From assembly GCA_030015575.1 (NCBI GenBank), contig JASDDO010000001.1, positions 136,605,988 to 136,669,987 on the forward strand: a stretch of 64,000 nucleotides of DNA, read 5' to 3'. Below, piece by piece: positions 43,990 through 56,163 of the stretch. The notes below the pieces were generated by a model. That model saw nothing but the letters and a program-made list of their open reading frames with translations, did not search any database and had not been told where the DNA came from. A program made the translations under genes and the position numbers. The DNA is from Agapanthus africanus. Taxonomy: Eukaryota; Streptophyta; Magnoliopsida; Asparagales; Amaryllidaceae. Position 1 is the first letter of the stretch; each line of letters opens with the position of its first letter.

Positions 43990-46900
43990 TGTAGATGACG
44001 TATGTTGGTACATACAAGTGTTCGCCGCCGAAAACAGAGATGGAACCGCGTAGGTCGTCTTGCCTGAATTTGGGGGCAGACGCTATTTGGTTTTATCCGT
44101 CCACCTCTCCGAAGATGCCAAGTTTATTTATGACACCGTGTATCGGAGGTTTAGACGGATGCGGCCGATGTAGCAGACTTCGTCAGATTCCCTCTCATTG
44201 TGAGGGGTTTTTGATTGTGGGGATGCTCTTCCCTGCAGGCGCAAGCCCATGTAGACGCTACCGCATTGCGGTAACCACTTTCTCCTTCTCCAGATGGTCA
44301 CTTCGTGTCGTGTATGTTTTTTTTGTTTTTGATTGTCCGTGGATTGTATACGGAGACTAATTTATGTTGTCGCCTGTAGGGCGTGGATTAGTCTAAATCC
44401 GTATTTTCTTAGATTTGGTTTTGGGTTGGGTTTAAGGATCGTTAATTTCATTTGAGACTAAGATCAACTTAAACGTTTGTTAATGATACGTTAGTCTAAT
44501 TTTAGACTAAGATCTACTTAACAGGATCATTTAGATCCAACGAAAAAGCATTTGGGCTCTATTATTTTAGTTTAGGGACATTGCGGTCCATAAGTTTAAG
44601 AACATCATAGTCCAGTTTAAAGACATCATAGTCTGTAAAGCTTAAAGACATCATAGTCTATGAGTTTAAGGGCCTTACAGTCCATAAAGTTTAAGGACAT
44701 CATAGTCCAGTTTAAAGACGTCATAGTCTGTGTGGTTTTGGTTCAACCGTTTGGGGATGCACCAAAAGTTATTGGTTATTGGGACCCTCCATCTCTCTGA
44801 AGATGTTGAACGATTACAACGACATATATCAGAGGTATGGAAAAATGTACCCTTGAACCAATGTTGGTTGGGAGATCTGTAGTCAAGTTTGGGACTAAGA
44901 TCAGTTAAAAAGATTTATGAGCATATGGGCTTAATTAATCTAAATTAGTGATTTGTGGCCAACTTGTGCTCGGCCCACTCAGTTAAAATGTTGGACATTT
45001 AATTAGGCCCAGTCCTTTATCATTTAACAATGTTGAGCATTACTTTGGGTTCTGACAACCTTTTTTGTTTTTTATTGAGTGTTGAGCACTCATTATGGCT
45101 CTGGGGCTTTATTTAAAGAACACTTTGTATTTCTTCAGCGCCCACGTGAGGAACACTGTTCCCCACCGAACACGGAGACGTGACCGCGCAGGTCCGTCTT
45201 GCCTGAAATTCGGGGCAGATGCTAATAGGTGCTATCCATCCACCTCTCCGAAGATGCCAAGTTGATTTATGGCACCGTGTATCGAAGGTTTAAACGGATG
45301 TGGCCGATTTAGCAGACTTCATCAGATTCCCCCTCGTTTGAGGTTTTTTTTATTGTGGGGACGCTCTTCCCTGCAGGCGCAAGCCCCTGCAGTTAATTAC
45401 GCTACCGCACCGCGGTAACAACTTTCTCCTTCTCCAGATAGTCACTTCGTGTCGTGGGTGTTTGTTTTGTTTGTGGTTGCCCATGGAATGTATACGGAGA
45501 CTAATTTATGTTGTCGTCCGTAGGGCGTGGATTAGTCCAAATCCGTATTTTCTTAGATTTGGGTTTTGGTTTGTGTTTAAGGATACGCTAGTCTCATTTG
45601 AGACTAAGATCAATTTAAACGTTTGTTAAGGATACGTTAGTCTAATTTCAGACTAAGATCAACTTAACGGGATCATTTAGATCCGACAAAAGAGCAATTA
45701 GACTCTGTTGTTTAGTTTAGGGACATTGCGGTCGATTAGTTTAAGAACATTACGGTCCAATGTTAGTTTAAGGACGTCTCGGTCCAGGTTAAGGACATCG
45801 TAGTTTATGGGTTTTAAAGGACCCCACAGTCCGAGATTAAGGACATCGTAGTCCGTGGGTTTAAAGGGACCCCACAGTCCGAGGTTAAGGACATCGTAGT
45901 CTGTGGGTTTACAGGGACCCCACAGTCCGTAGTTTAAAGATATCGTAGTCTATGAAGTTTAAAGACATCATAGTCCATGAGTTTAAGGACCCCACAGTCC
46001 GTAGTTTAAAGACATCGTAGTCTATAAAATTTAAGGACATCGTAGTCCGTGAAATGTGTGGTTGTCGGGACCCGTCACCTCTCTGAAGACGTTGAAGGAT
46101 TACAACGACAGATATCAGAGGAGTAAAGAGATGTACCCTTGAACCGGTGTGAGTTGGTTGAAGGATCTGTAGTCCAATTTGGGACTGAGATCTGTTGAAT
46201 ATTCGTGAGCAGATGGGCTCAGTTCAATATAATTTGAAGACTTATGGCCAGAATTGGGTTAAGTCCAATAAAATTAAAATGTTTAACATTTTATTGTTCT
46301 GGGCTGTTGAACACTTACTTGGGCTTGGCCCTTTTAATAATCCTGAGCATTAGATCCTGACAATTTTTGTCTTGTATTGAATGCATAGCATTCATCAGAA
46401 CAATGTGTGTTCTGACAGCGCGCCATGTGGCGCGCCAGGTGCTTTGCGCCAATTAAAGAGCACATTGCGCTTCTACCAAGTAGCGCACACGAAAAGGACA
46501 CGTGCCGCGCTTGGCGCTAAGCGCCAGATGATAGGCGCATTGCGCCAGTTTATGAGCGCATCGCGCTTTCAATTTATGAGTATGTTGCGCTAGTTTAGTG
46601 GCGCACCAGTGAGTGACACATGGCGCACTTGGCGCTGAGCGCCAGCCCATAAGCGTAGTGCGCTATTTCAGAAGCGCAAAGCGCAAGTTGCATACGTGGT
46701 TGACACGTGGCGCGTTTTGGCTCTGAGCGCCAATCCAAGGAGCGCAAAAGCGCAGTTCAAGAGTGCAATGCACTTTTCAATAGTGCAAAGCGCATTTGAT
46801 CAAATTTATAATCAGAGAACAAGTTTATGTTCTTTTTAAAGGAGGCTTTGCCTCAAAATTCAAGAACAACAGTTCTTATTTTGAAAGGGCTTTTCCTTTG

Positions 46901-47100
46901 TAGATCAATGATCTGTGAATGAAGTAAATACTTCTTTTGTTTCTATGATGAGATCTTTTGATCTCTTTTTATAAAAGACCTTGGTCTTTTTATAGATCCA
47001 TGATCTTTTAAGAAGATAATTCTTCTTTTTTAATGAGATGATTTCATCCCTTTGTTCAAGAATCATTCTTTACCTTGAAGAAATAATCTTCTTTTGCTAA
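43990..47100 (+). repeat. Micro-hairpin array, left part
   Basis: Consecutive short inverted repeats with tiny loops fill this stretch. Examples are GTATGT-TGGT-ACATAC (44000-44015), TTAGTCTAA-TT-TTAGACTAA (44491-44510), GAGTG-TTGAG-CACTC (45077-45091), CAGAACA-ATGTG-TGTTCTG (46396-46414), GCGCGCCA-TG-TGGCGCGC (46418-46435), AGATC-AAT-GATCT (46902-46914), GAGATC-TTTT-GATCTC (46950-46965) and AAAAGACC-TT-GGTCTTTT (46973-46990). A larger tandem order is visible: about 44040-45180 is repeated, diverged, at about 45180-46400. Short phrases on the theme GGACATCATAGTCC recur within each copy. There is no coding signal. The CACTA element interrupts it at 47100. Confidence 0.8.
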
Positions 47101-47660
47101 CACTACTACAAATAAGGGTTGCCCCTACGGATTTATCGGTAGGGGCAACCCACTGCCCCTACGGATATATACGTAGGGGCGAAAAAAGACCCCGTAGGTG
47201 CAAAGGCCGCAGGTGCAAGTTGAGGCCCTGAACTTGCCCCTACGGACAAATTCATGCCCCTACGGATATCTCGGTAGGTGTTATAGCCCCTACGGAGTAT
47301 CCCGTAGGGGTAATAAAATCATATATTTAATTTTTTTTTTGAATATATTGTATATACCTACGGATACCTCCGTAGGGGATATAAAGTAGCCCCTACGGAT
47401 AAGTCCGTAGGGGCCACTCCCAACACCCTGCACTGAGATCGGGGGGAAAATATCAGGAAAACTGATATTTTGCCCCTACGAATTTATCCGTAGGGGATAA
47501 ACAGTGGCCCCTACGGACATATCCGTAGGGGCACCCCCAACACCCTGCACTGATATCAGGTGGGAAAATATCAGGTTTCCTGATAGTTTGCCCCTACGGA
47601 TAACGCCGTAGGGGCAACATATGTACCTACGGCTTAATCCGTAGGTACATATTGTCTGTA
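47101..47660. repeat. CACTA left terminal and subterminal repeats
   Basis: This is the terminal inverted repeat followed by about ten copies of a palindromic unit, CCCCTACGGA plus a 2-4 base loop plus TCCGTAGGGG, some of them half-units. These are the expected TnpA-type binding sites. A 60-bp phrase (CACCCTGCACTGA...TCAGG) is also duplicated near 47425-47480 and 47525-47590. Confidence 0.88.
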
Positions 47661-47896
47661 TTTTTTTTTAAAAAATGGGCTGCTAGATTTTTTCCCGCCC
47701 TGTGCACAATACTATATACATCAATCAAATCATATATTGCAGTATTCATAATCACATCTCACGCATATATATAATATACAAAAGAAACCCAAAAACTGAA
47801 TATGATATAAATACAAACCAATATCAATATCGTTTCAAAATGTAGTACAATGTGATATAAATACATGTTTCAAAAAATAAGAACCAAAAAGCTACC

Positions 47897-50800
47897 CTAG
47901 TTCGGTCCAGCTCCACCTCCGAATAACGTTAGAATAACGCGCACCTGCTCCTCGGTCAATACACTCTGCAATGCTACATATAAGGGAGTCTGAGCGGCAT
48001 GTGGAGCTGGCGATGTGGTCTGCGCAGCCGCCGTCAAGGTAGTCGCTTGCGGAGCCGCGGCTGCGGGAGTCTGAGTGGGCGGTGGAGCTACAGGAGCTGT
48101 CTGTGGAACCGCAGCCGATGTAGTAGCTTGCGGAGCCGCAGCCGAAGGAGATGCATGTGGAGGCTCGGCCGATCTACCCTGTCGCGTCTGGACATAACGT
48201 GTGTAAGAAGCGTGTAAGAACTGTGTATTATTCGAATTCGTTTCATTATTAAGTTATTTCGAAACCCTGTTTGGATATCTAGTTTGGAAAAGCGTTGTTT
48301 ATTTTAATTACATATGTATGTATGATTAATCAAACTTAAGTCTAAAACCAAATAAGCTCAAGCTACGTACTAATTATGGATATGTTGATATGTATATAAT
48401 ATGAAATGATATTTTACTATAAAGTAGTATACATACCAGCATCTCCTTCAACTCCTGAACGGTGGCCCTCAAGCTATCCAGTTCCTGATGGACATGCCGG
48501 TCACTGGAGACGGAGGAAGTAACCGCCAGGGTGGAGTCCAACCTCATATGGGCCCTGCTAGGGCCCAATCCCCGGCCTCTCTCCCAACCTCCGTGGTGCC
48601 CTCCGTGTGCGGCGTCCAGAACTGGGGTCAGCAGCCTCGGATCGTTCTGTCCGGTAAAATCGATCCCCGAGGCCTGGGCCTGCTCAACCACCCGCTCCTA
48701 CACCCACATTAAGCAGTAAAGTATAAGTATAAAATTTAAACTTGAACCTTCCAAAACTAAAATTTCAAATTTGGGTAGAAAAAATATTAACACTTACGCA
48801 GTACTCCTGGGTAGCGACGTCGGGACATCGAAGCTCGCCCGTGGCGGGATCTGTCGAGGTGCCGTGGACGGCAAGATATGCGGACAGCACGCTCGGTGTA
48901 CCACCTGACGCCACGGTCCGAGATGTCTGCAATATTAGAAAGTAACTCTTAATATTAGAAATATTAGAGAATAACTCTTAATATTGCTGAATATTAGAGA
49001 ATAACTCTTAATTTACCGATAACTCCATGGCTCGAGTAATGTTCCTCGAGCCACCTGTGTAAGTGGGGCGACCCCTCTTCGCCGACTTCCTGTTCTCCAT
49101 ATTCTGAGCGGCCTGTTTCTGCACAACGCATTAACATTTAGTTTTCTAATTAAGAAACACAAAGAAATAAATTATATCATAAATAATGAATTAAATTTAA
49201 AATACATACTTGTTTGCGTTCGGAGTCGAAATAAGCGCACAATAGAGGCCATGTCTCTACGTCGACTCTCACAAACGCCGGAGTAGATAGGAGGGCCGCT
49301 CTCTCTGCCTCGGGGGTCGCTATCCACAGGGAGTAGCAGTCGGCCTTTAGCTCATTCCTGTTGTATCGGACCTTGGCCTGCATGTTCTTCATCAGGCCAT
49401 TGTACTGAGCATGAAGGTCGAGCACCCTCCCCGAGTGATCAGGGTCGGCTACAGGCTGAAAATCGTAATCCAACTGAAAATACAAAAAAAACATTGTTAT
49501 TAGATTGCAAGTGTTAATAATAAATATATTGGATAGATCAAATGAAAATATATATTAATACATACCCGAGCCTGATCAAAGAAGAGGGCGAATGAGCGCT
49601 GGTGCTGCTCGCCCCACTCAACGTGAAGTGGATAGTTCTTCACGATCCGGCTCTCGTCCCCCAAATACCGGCCGAACCTCTCGGCATGAGGACCGGTATA
49701 GCGATAGTCAAGGGTAAAAAATAGGGGGAATGCTGCCTCCCCCCTAGCTCTATCAGGCTTCAGCCTATGGGACTGATTCGGGCCTCGAGTCCCCCTCTGG
49801 GGATGGAGAGGCCCTGCGTCTGCACGAAATATCAAGACAATCAATAATAAGACAAAGTTGTATTAAGAAATCAAGGTTAAACAAAAATTCAAGTGTGATA
49901 TATATCTCCGGTGATTAGCGCACGAGCCTGGGCCCGAGCAGCAGCACGAGCGGGACGATAGTTCCTCCGGTGAGGAACAACCGGGGTCCCGGACCCGGAC
50001 GCATCCCCTCCAACTATAAAATAAACATCGACGCTAAATCTCCATGAAGTTCATATTTATTCTATATAGCATATGTAAAATAAATAAATATTTTAAATTT
50101 ATTCATACTAACCTGCAGACGATGCGGAGGGTATGGAAGCGGCAGGAGTGGCCCCTGTGGAAGGTGTGGACGCACCACCTATAATTAGACAATTAAAAAT
50201 AGATTTTATAAGTAATTGCAAAAAGAATGTGTAGATCAATAATATAACGTTCTAAATCAATATGCATGAACTATAGGACATATAAACATACCCGCAGGTG
50301 CGGTGGTGTCACCACCTACAGCTAGACAATAATAAAAATTGCTAAGTAAGAGCAAAAGGAATGTGTATATTTATGATATAGCATTCTAAATCAATATACA
50401 TATACTATATGATATATAAACATACCTGGAGGAGCGGGGGTGGCCTCTGTCCCAGATGTGGACGCAGGACCAACAACTAGACAATTAAAAATAGATTTTA
50501 TAAGTAATTGCAAAAAGAATGTGTAGATCAATAATATAACGTTCTAAATCAATATGCATGCACTATAGGACATATAAACATACCCGCAGGTGCGGTGGTG
50601 TCACCACCTACAGCTAGACAATAATAAAAATTGCTAAGTAAGAGCAAAAGGAATGTGTATATTTATGATATAGCATTCTAAATCAATATACATATACTAT
50701 ATGATATATAAACATACCTGGAGGAGCGGGGGTGGCCTCTGTCCCAGATGTGGACGCAGGACCAACAACTAGACAATCAAACATTGACAATATAAGTAAT

Positions 50801-51033
50801 TTTGACATAAACATGCATGAATATCTGTAATATTACATTGAAAATGGATATGCGTGCAGTATACCTGGAGGTGTGGCAAAATCCACACGGAAGGAGGCAT
50901 CCGAAGGGGTCTCCGATCTGGGTGCAAGACCGGCCCTCTGAAGCTCCCTACGGAGCTCTCCGGGCGGCAGAATCGCTCTGCCTCTGCCTCTGCCGCGGCT
51001 GGAGCTCCTGCCGCCCCTCGCTGCTCCCGACAT
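47897..51033 (-). CDS. CACTA TnpA-like protein (Ptta/En/Spm plant transposase family), multi-exon
   Basis: The start is the ATG at 51033 (MSGAARGGRSSSRGRGRGR), and the stop is at 47897-47899 after LTLFGGGAGPN. At least eleven exons can be followed: 50865-51033, a run of short in-phase exons (50718-50768, one of 30 nt, 50426-50476, one of 30 nt, one of 66 nt), about 49910-50016, 49566-49821, 49210-49472, 49015-49122, 48802-48925, 48438-48710 and 47897-48190. Most introns begin GTATG or GTAAG. The core (FFTLDYRYTGPHAERFGRYL, ETWPLLCAYFDSERKQ, KRGRPTYTGGSRNITRAM) fits the Transposase_24 family. That family binds subterminal repeats and helps excision. The C-terminal exon is a Pro/Ala/Thr-Gln repeat region. 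The donor near 49909 is not a plain GT. The reading frame holds across the first seven exons. Confidence 0.75.
50187..50770 (-). repeat. Tandem duplication of a 292-bp exon-pair unit in the TnpA-like gene
   Basis: The stretch from 50187 is repeated almost unchanged from 50479. Each unit holds one 51-nt exon (GPASTSGTEATPAPP) and one 30-nt exon (VGGDTTAPAG) with their introns. Both exon lengths are multiples of three. Confidence 0.88.
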
Positions 51034-51092
51034 CGTCATCAAATCTAGATAAACGGTTCGTGGACGCATTAGACAATCATTAAAAGTATTGA

Positions 51093-54000
51093 CTATATAT
51101 GATCTAGAGCGTAAAATGTGAAGTAATAATATAACATTACTGATAACCTTTTTCGTTTCGTGGGCGCATCATACATATCTACTTGGATTTCATCGTCGAT
51201 GTCATTTCTAACCCACGTAACTTCATGATCGGTCGAAGACAACCCGTCCTTCGAAACAGACGGTCGGAGCACTTTAAGCCTTCTCTCTTCTTCGTCCTCA
51301 TCGCTGTCCTCGTATTCTGGGACATCGTAGACATCTCTAGGTTTCCATCGGCATACAACACTCCACCCCGGATGCTTCAAACACTGTGAGTAGTATACTT
51401 GGAACGCTTGGTTCGGAAAGATAAACGGATCGTCCTGACCGTAAAATCGAAGTGTGTTCACACTGGTCAATCCATATTCATCTTTCCAAGTCCCAAGACT
51501 GCTTCTCCACCTGTCTGTATCGGTTCGCGGATCGTACCAAGTACAGTGGAATATATAAAAGGGTTCTGATCGTCCGGGATAGTGGATGCCGAGTATACAA
51601 TTTAAGTACCCATAGTAAATCACACCGTCCAATCCTACCGTTGCAATCCCACTATTCTGAGTGATTCTAGATGTTTCTATGTCCTTAACTTCGAATTTGT
51701 ATCCAAGGACACCAAATCCTTTGTAATGTGCAACCTCCATACTAGGAAATTGAGCTAAACATCTTGAATCACTCTCAAATGATGCAGACAAGTTCGGATC
51801 GTGGATCTAACAAAACAAATTTTACGATAAATACATAACGATACAAGTTTAGATTAAAACTGATAGCAATAAAATGTAATTCGAATAACTTACATGCTCT
51901 GTGACCCAATCACAAAAATTATCCTGATGGTATTTTTCCAAACGCTCTTCGTTCCAATCAGGATGCCCCTCACGTACCTCGTTAAAATGAGTTCTGTTTT
52001 CGACAAATAATTGTGACATTAATATTATGTCATTTCATACACACACAAACACAGATATAACAATTAATCCAAAAGAACTTACTCTCTAATTTGTTCAAGA
52101 CATACGCAATTAAGCAAGATAAACCGGTATATCTTGTTGATAAACATAGTGTCTACCCTCTTATACTCGGCTTTACCATATGGCCCGTCTTGAATTCTTC
52201 GTGGTCGGTTAAGCCTTGTCTCAATGTTCTCGTCCAGATAGCGGGAACAAAATGTGGTTGCTTCATCAAGAAGATAACCTTGCATGATAGAACCCTCTGG
52301 TCGATTTTTATTGGTATATACTTCTTAAGAGTGTAAAGGTACCTAATGAGAATATGTTGAATAAATAAACACGGGCATACATGACAAAAATAAATTTATA
52401 AATTGCGCGAAACGAAAAATTACACGTACCTCTCGACGGGATACATCCATCGATATTGTACCGGTCCGGCTAATTTCGCCTCAGTTGCAAGATGAACCGT
52501 CAAGTGTATTATGATATCGAAGAATGACGGTGGGAAAATACGCTCAAACTTGCAAAGTATCAACGCAATAGAATTTTCTAGTTTATCCAGCGTCGCAACC
52601 TCCAGCGTTTTAGCACACAACTCCCTGAAAAAACAACATAGGTCGTTGATTACTAGACCAACCGAGTCGGGGAGAGAAGTCCTGAGGGCTAATGGAAGAA
52701 GGTGCTCCACGATAACATGGTGGTCATGACTTTTCAGCCCATCGATCTTGCCCTTCACAATTTTTATTTTCTTGCTGAATGATCCTGAGAACCCTGTGGG
52801 GACTTTCAAATCATGCAACACCTGCAGGAATCTTTTCTTCTCCGGTTGTGACATATGATAAGCGGCATTGGGAAGTACAAACTTGCCCGGTTTACCCGCT
52901 ACCGGTTTAGGGTGCAGTTCACTTCTTATTCCCCACTCTTGTAGATCCATCCGGGTATTCATGTTGTCTTTCGATTTCCCGTCTTTACACAGAAGCAAGT
53001 TAAGTATGTGCTCTGATACTCCCTTCTCTATATGCATGACGTCCAGACAATGACGCACTGAATTTGTAGACCAGTACGGAAGCTCGAAGAAAATGCTTAA
53101 CTTGTTCCAATATTGTGGTTTGACCTGTCTCGTCGGATCCATCCCGAAGGTCACGTTATTGTAACCATCCCATTTAGCAGTCACGTCCTCTCCGGACAAT
53201 GGGGATGGAGGCCCAAGAAGCTCCTGATGACCATCAAAGTGAACCGTGTCTAACCTATAGGGGTGGTCTGGAGGCAGAAAACGTCGATGGCCGCAATAAC
53301 AAACCTTCCTGCTAAAATTCAAAAATTTTGATGTTGTGTGTTCATGGCAATGAGGACATGCTTTGTGACCATGTACGGACCAACCTGAAAGCATTCCATA
53401 CGCAGGAAAGTCATTAATTGTCCACATTAAAGCCGCACGCAGTATGAAGGTTGTATTTGTGTTTGAATCATATGTCTCTACACCATCAATGAACAAAGTT
53501 TTCAGCTCCTCAATCAGAGGTCGGAGATAGACGTCGATATTGTTCCCCGGTGAGTTTGGTCCGTCGATAAGAAGAGGCATCATAAAGTATGATTGGTCCA
53601 TAGCCAACCAAGGCAACAGATTATAAATTATCATTACAACGGGCCATGTACTGTGACTTCCAGCCATATAGTTGAATGGGCAGAAGCCATCGGCAGCCAG
53701 TCCGAGCCGGACATTGCGAGGATCGCTACTGAATATTGCGTGCCTCCTATCGAAATCCTTCTATGCCGGTGAATCTCTTGGATGGCTCATTTTTCCATTT
53801 TCGCTTGGAGGAGCACGGTGATGCCAAATCATTGCCTCGGCTGTTTTCTTGCACCTGAATAGCCTCTGTAGCCTCTGTGTTATGGGAAAATATCGTGCTA
53901 TCTTCACAGGTATATCAGGCTTCTTATCAGAATCTTTCGGCTTATACCTGGCCTCTCCGCATGTTGGACACTCTTTCAAATCTGAATTCTCTTTCCGGTA

Positions 54001-54717
54001 CAACACGCAATTTTTAGGACATGCTTGAATCTTCTCGCACTTTAGACCCAAATCAGACATCATTTTCTGGGCTTCGTACCAGCTTTCGGGCACATTATTT
54101 CCCGGAGGCATAGAATCTTTCAAGAACGAAAGAAGCATTGTGAATGACTTGTTGCTCCATCCATTTAGGCACTTAATTTGGAAAAGTTGGACGAACCATG
54201 AGAGGGTGGAATACTTCGCATTCTCATAAATTGGTTTCCTAGCATCATTCATGAAATTTTCATATTTATCCGCACGCGGTCCTTGACCGGAAGGAATGTC
54301 ATCTTCGGTACGAATAGATTCACCTAGGGCAGCCTCTACCATATCCTCCATTTCTTCTGATGGAAATAAATTTCCGTATCCTGCCGTATTACCGAATTCT
54401 TCTTCTTCTCCTGCCGCATTATCGTGTTCTCCTTCTTCTACCGCTGTACTGCATTCTTCTCCTTCCCCGTGATATTTCCAAGTTGAATAAAGTCTAGTAA
54501 ACCCATGTTTTACAATATGAAGCTCTGCCAATTCTACCTTCTGCCAGTACTTATTGCCACATCTATCGCACGGACAGAGAATCTTCTCTATTATGATCTT
54601 ATTATGTGCTCGTGCAAATTCAAGGAAAGCAGCAACTCCTGTGACAAACTTAGGTTGCATACGTTGTTTCCAATCCACATACATCCAGTCCTTAACTCTG
54701 ACGTACTCATGGGCCAT
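51093..54717 (-). pseudogene. CACTA TNP2/TnpD-like transposase, multi-exon, disrupted
   Basis: The start is the ATG at 54717. The first part holds a transposase-associated domain (DWMYVDWKQRMQPKFVTGV, CPCDRCGNKYWQ). An acidic spacer and the TNP2 domain (Transposase_21) follow, with KNCVLYRKENSDLKECPTCG, NVRLGLAADGFCPF, YGMLSGWSVHGHKACPHC and DVMHIEKGVSEHILNLLL. A DUF4218-like region (HHVIVEHLLPLALR) runs to a GTACGT donor at about 52425. Further exons lie at about 52085-52340, 51895-52012 and 51093-51815. The last carries a DUF4216-like domain (GVIYYGYLNCILGIHYPG, FHCTWYDPRTDTDRWR). The enzyme would cut and join the CACTA ends. A TAG stop at 53761-53763 replaces what is normally Trp in SPAWK, and a 1-base frameshift is likely near 52300. 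In En/Spm both proteins come from one pre-mRNA by alternative splicing. The same order and strand here are compatible with that. Confidence 0.88.
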
Positions 54718-54870
54718 GTTAGACTGAATAACATATAAATTGTAGGTTATGCTGACTATATTGAGAAATATAAGAACGGGATAGTTACTGACAAAGGAGA
54801 AAATCCATGTATATGCTTTGTGTGTGCGTTTGTCGTTGAAAAGAATAAATTATCGCACGTTATGTTGACC

Positions 54871-56163
54871 GATAGACGGGGACTAAGTGGCGCTTTTAGT
54901 TTCATATATGGGTATCGATGGGAATATGAAGGTTTCATATTATCATATATTGGTTTTAACCCGAACATCTCGAATCGCTCTCTGATTATGCGTTTGTATG
55001 TATGTGTTCCGGCTGTCGGGGGTAGGCTTCTATCCCATTAAGAATGTATAGAGCGAACGCCCATCACTTGTGCTTCCAACCGTTTCGAGTAAATTTCGGC
55101 AGCACCTCCCCGCTGTTCTCCGAGTACACTGTAATAGAATAGATAATCATTTCAAAGCTGTGAAACAACGTTGAAATGAACATCTAATCTATCTTTGTAC
55201 ACGGAGAACCAGCGGAAAGATACCGACGAAATATCTCGAAACGGATGAAAACACAAGTGAATGAAGGCGTTTGCTTTATACATTCTTAACTTGTCCACAC
55301 GGGACAAATCTATGGGTTACCATACGATTGAATTTTCTCGTCGCGTAGACTATACGACGGTTGTTAGTATCGAGCTATACTGTCCGATATTTAACAACCT
55401 TCGTATAGTTCTAGGTCACGACGAGCATCGCACGTATGTTAACCGATAGACGGGGACTAAGTGGCGCTTTTAGTTTCATATATGGGTATCGATGGGAATA
55501 TGAAGGTTTCATATTATCATCGAGTATCATATATTGGTTTTAACCCGAACATCTCGAATCGCTCTCTAATTATGCGTTTGTATGTATGTGTTCCGGCTGT
55601 CGGGGGTATGCTTCTATCCCAGTAAGAATGTATAGAGCGAACGCCCATCACTTGTGCTTTCAACCGTTTCGAGTAAATTTCGGCAGCACCTCCCCGCTGT
55701 TCTCCGAGTACACTGTAATAGAATAGATAATCATTTCAAAGCTGTGAAACAACGTTGAAATGAACATCTAATCTATCTTTGTACACGGAGAACCAGCGGA
55801 AAGGTACCGACGAAATATCTCGAAACGGATGAAAACACAAGTGAATGAAGGCGTTTGCTTTATACATTCTTAACTTGTCCACACGGGACAAATCTATGGG
55901 TTACCATACGATTGAATTTTCTCGTCGCGTAGACTATACGACGGTTGTTAGTATCGAGCTATACTGTCCGATATTTAACAACCTTCGTATAGTTCTAGGT
56001 CACGACGAGCATCGCACGTATGTTAACCGATAGACGGGGACTAAGTGGCGCTTTTAGTTTCATATACGGGTATCGATGGGAATATGAAGGTTTCATATCA
56101 TCATCGAGTATCATATATTGGTTTTAACCCGAATATCTCGAGTCGCTCTCTAATTATGCGTTT
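54871..56163. repeat. Tandem repeat of 574-584 bp upstream of the transposase gene
   Basis: Units start with GATAGACGGGGACTAAGTGG at 54871, 55445 and 56029, the last truncated at about 56163. The second and first units differ mainly by a 10-base insertion. Minus-strand transcription of the transposase starts to the left, so this array lies in its promoter or 5' region. Identical small ORFs at 55261 and 55845 are by-products of the duplication. Confidence 0.88.

Noticed and set aside
43995-44360. 121-codon plus-strand frame
   Set aside because: It lies in the hairpin array, the homologous stretch at about 45140-45500 is not open in the same way, and no domain is visible.
50833-51083. Plus-strand frames opposite the first TnpA-like exon
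   Set aside because: They are shadows of the GC-rich Arg/Gly exon. The minus-strand reading has splice sites and holds its frame across several exons.
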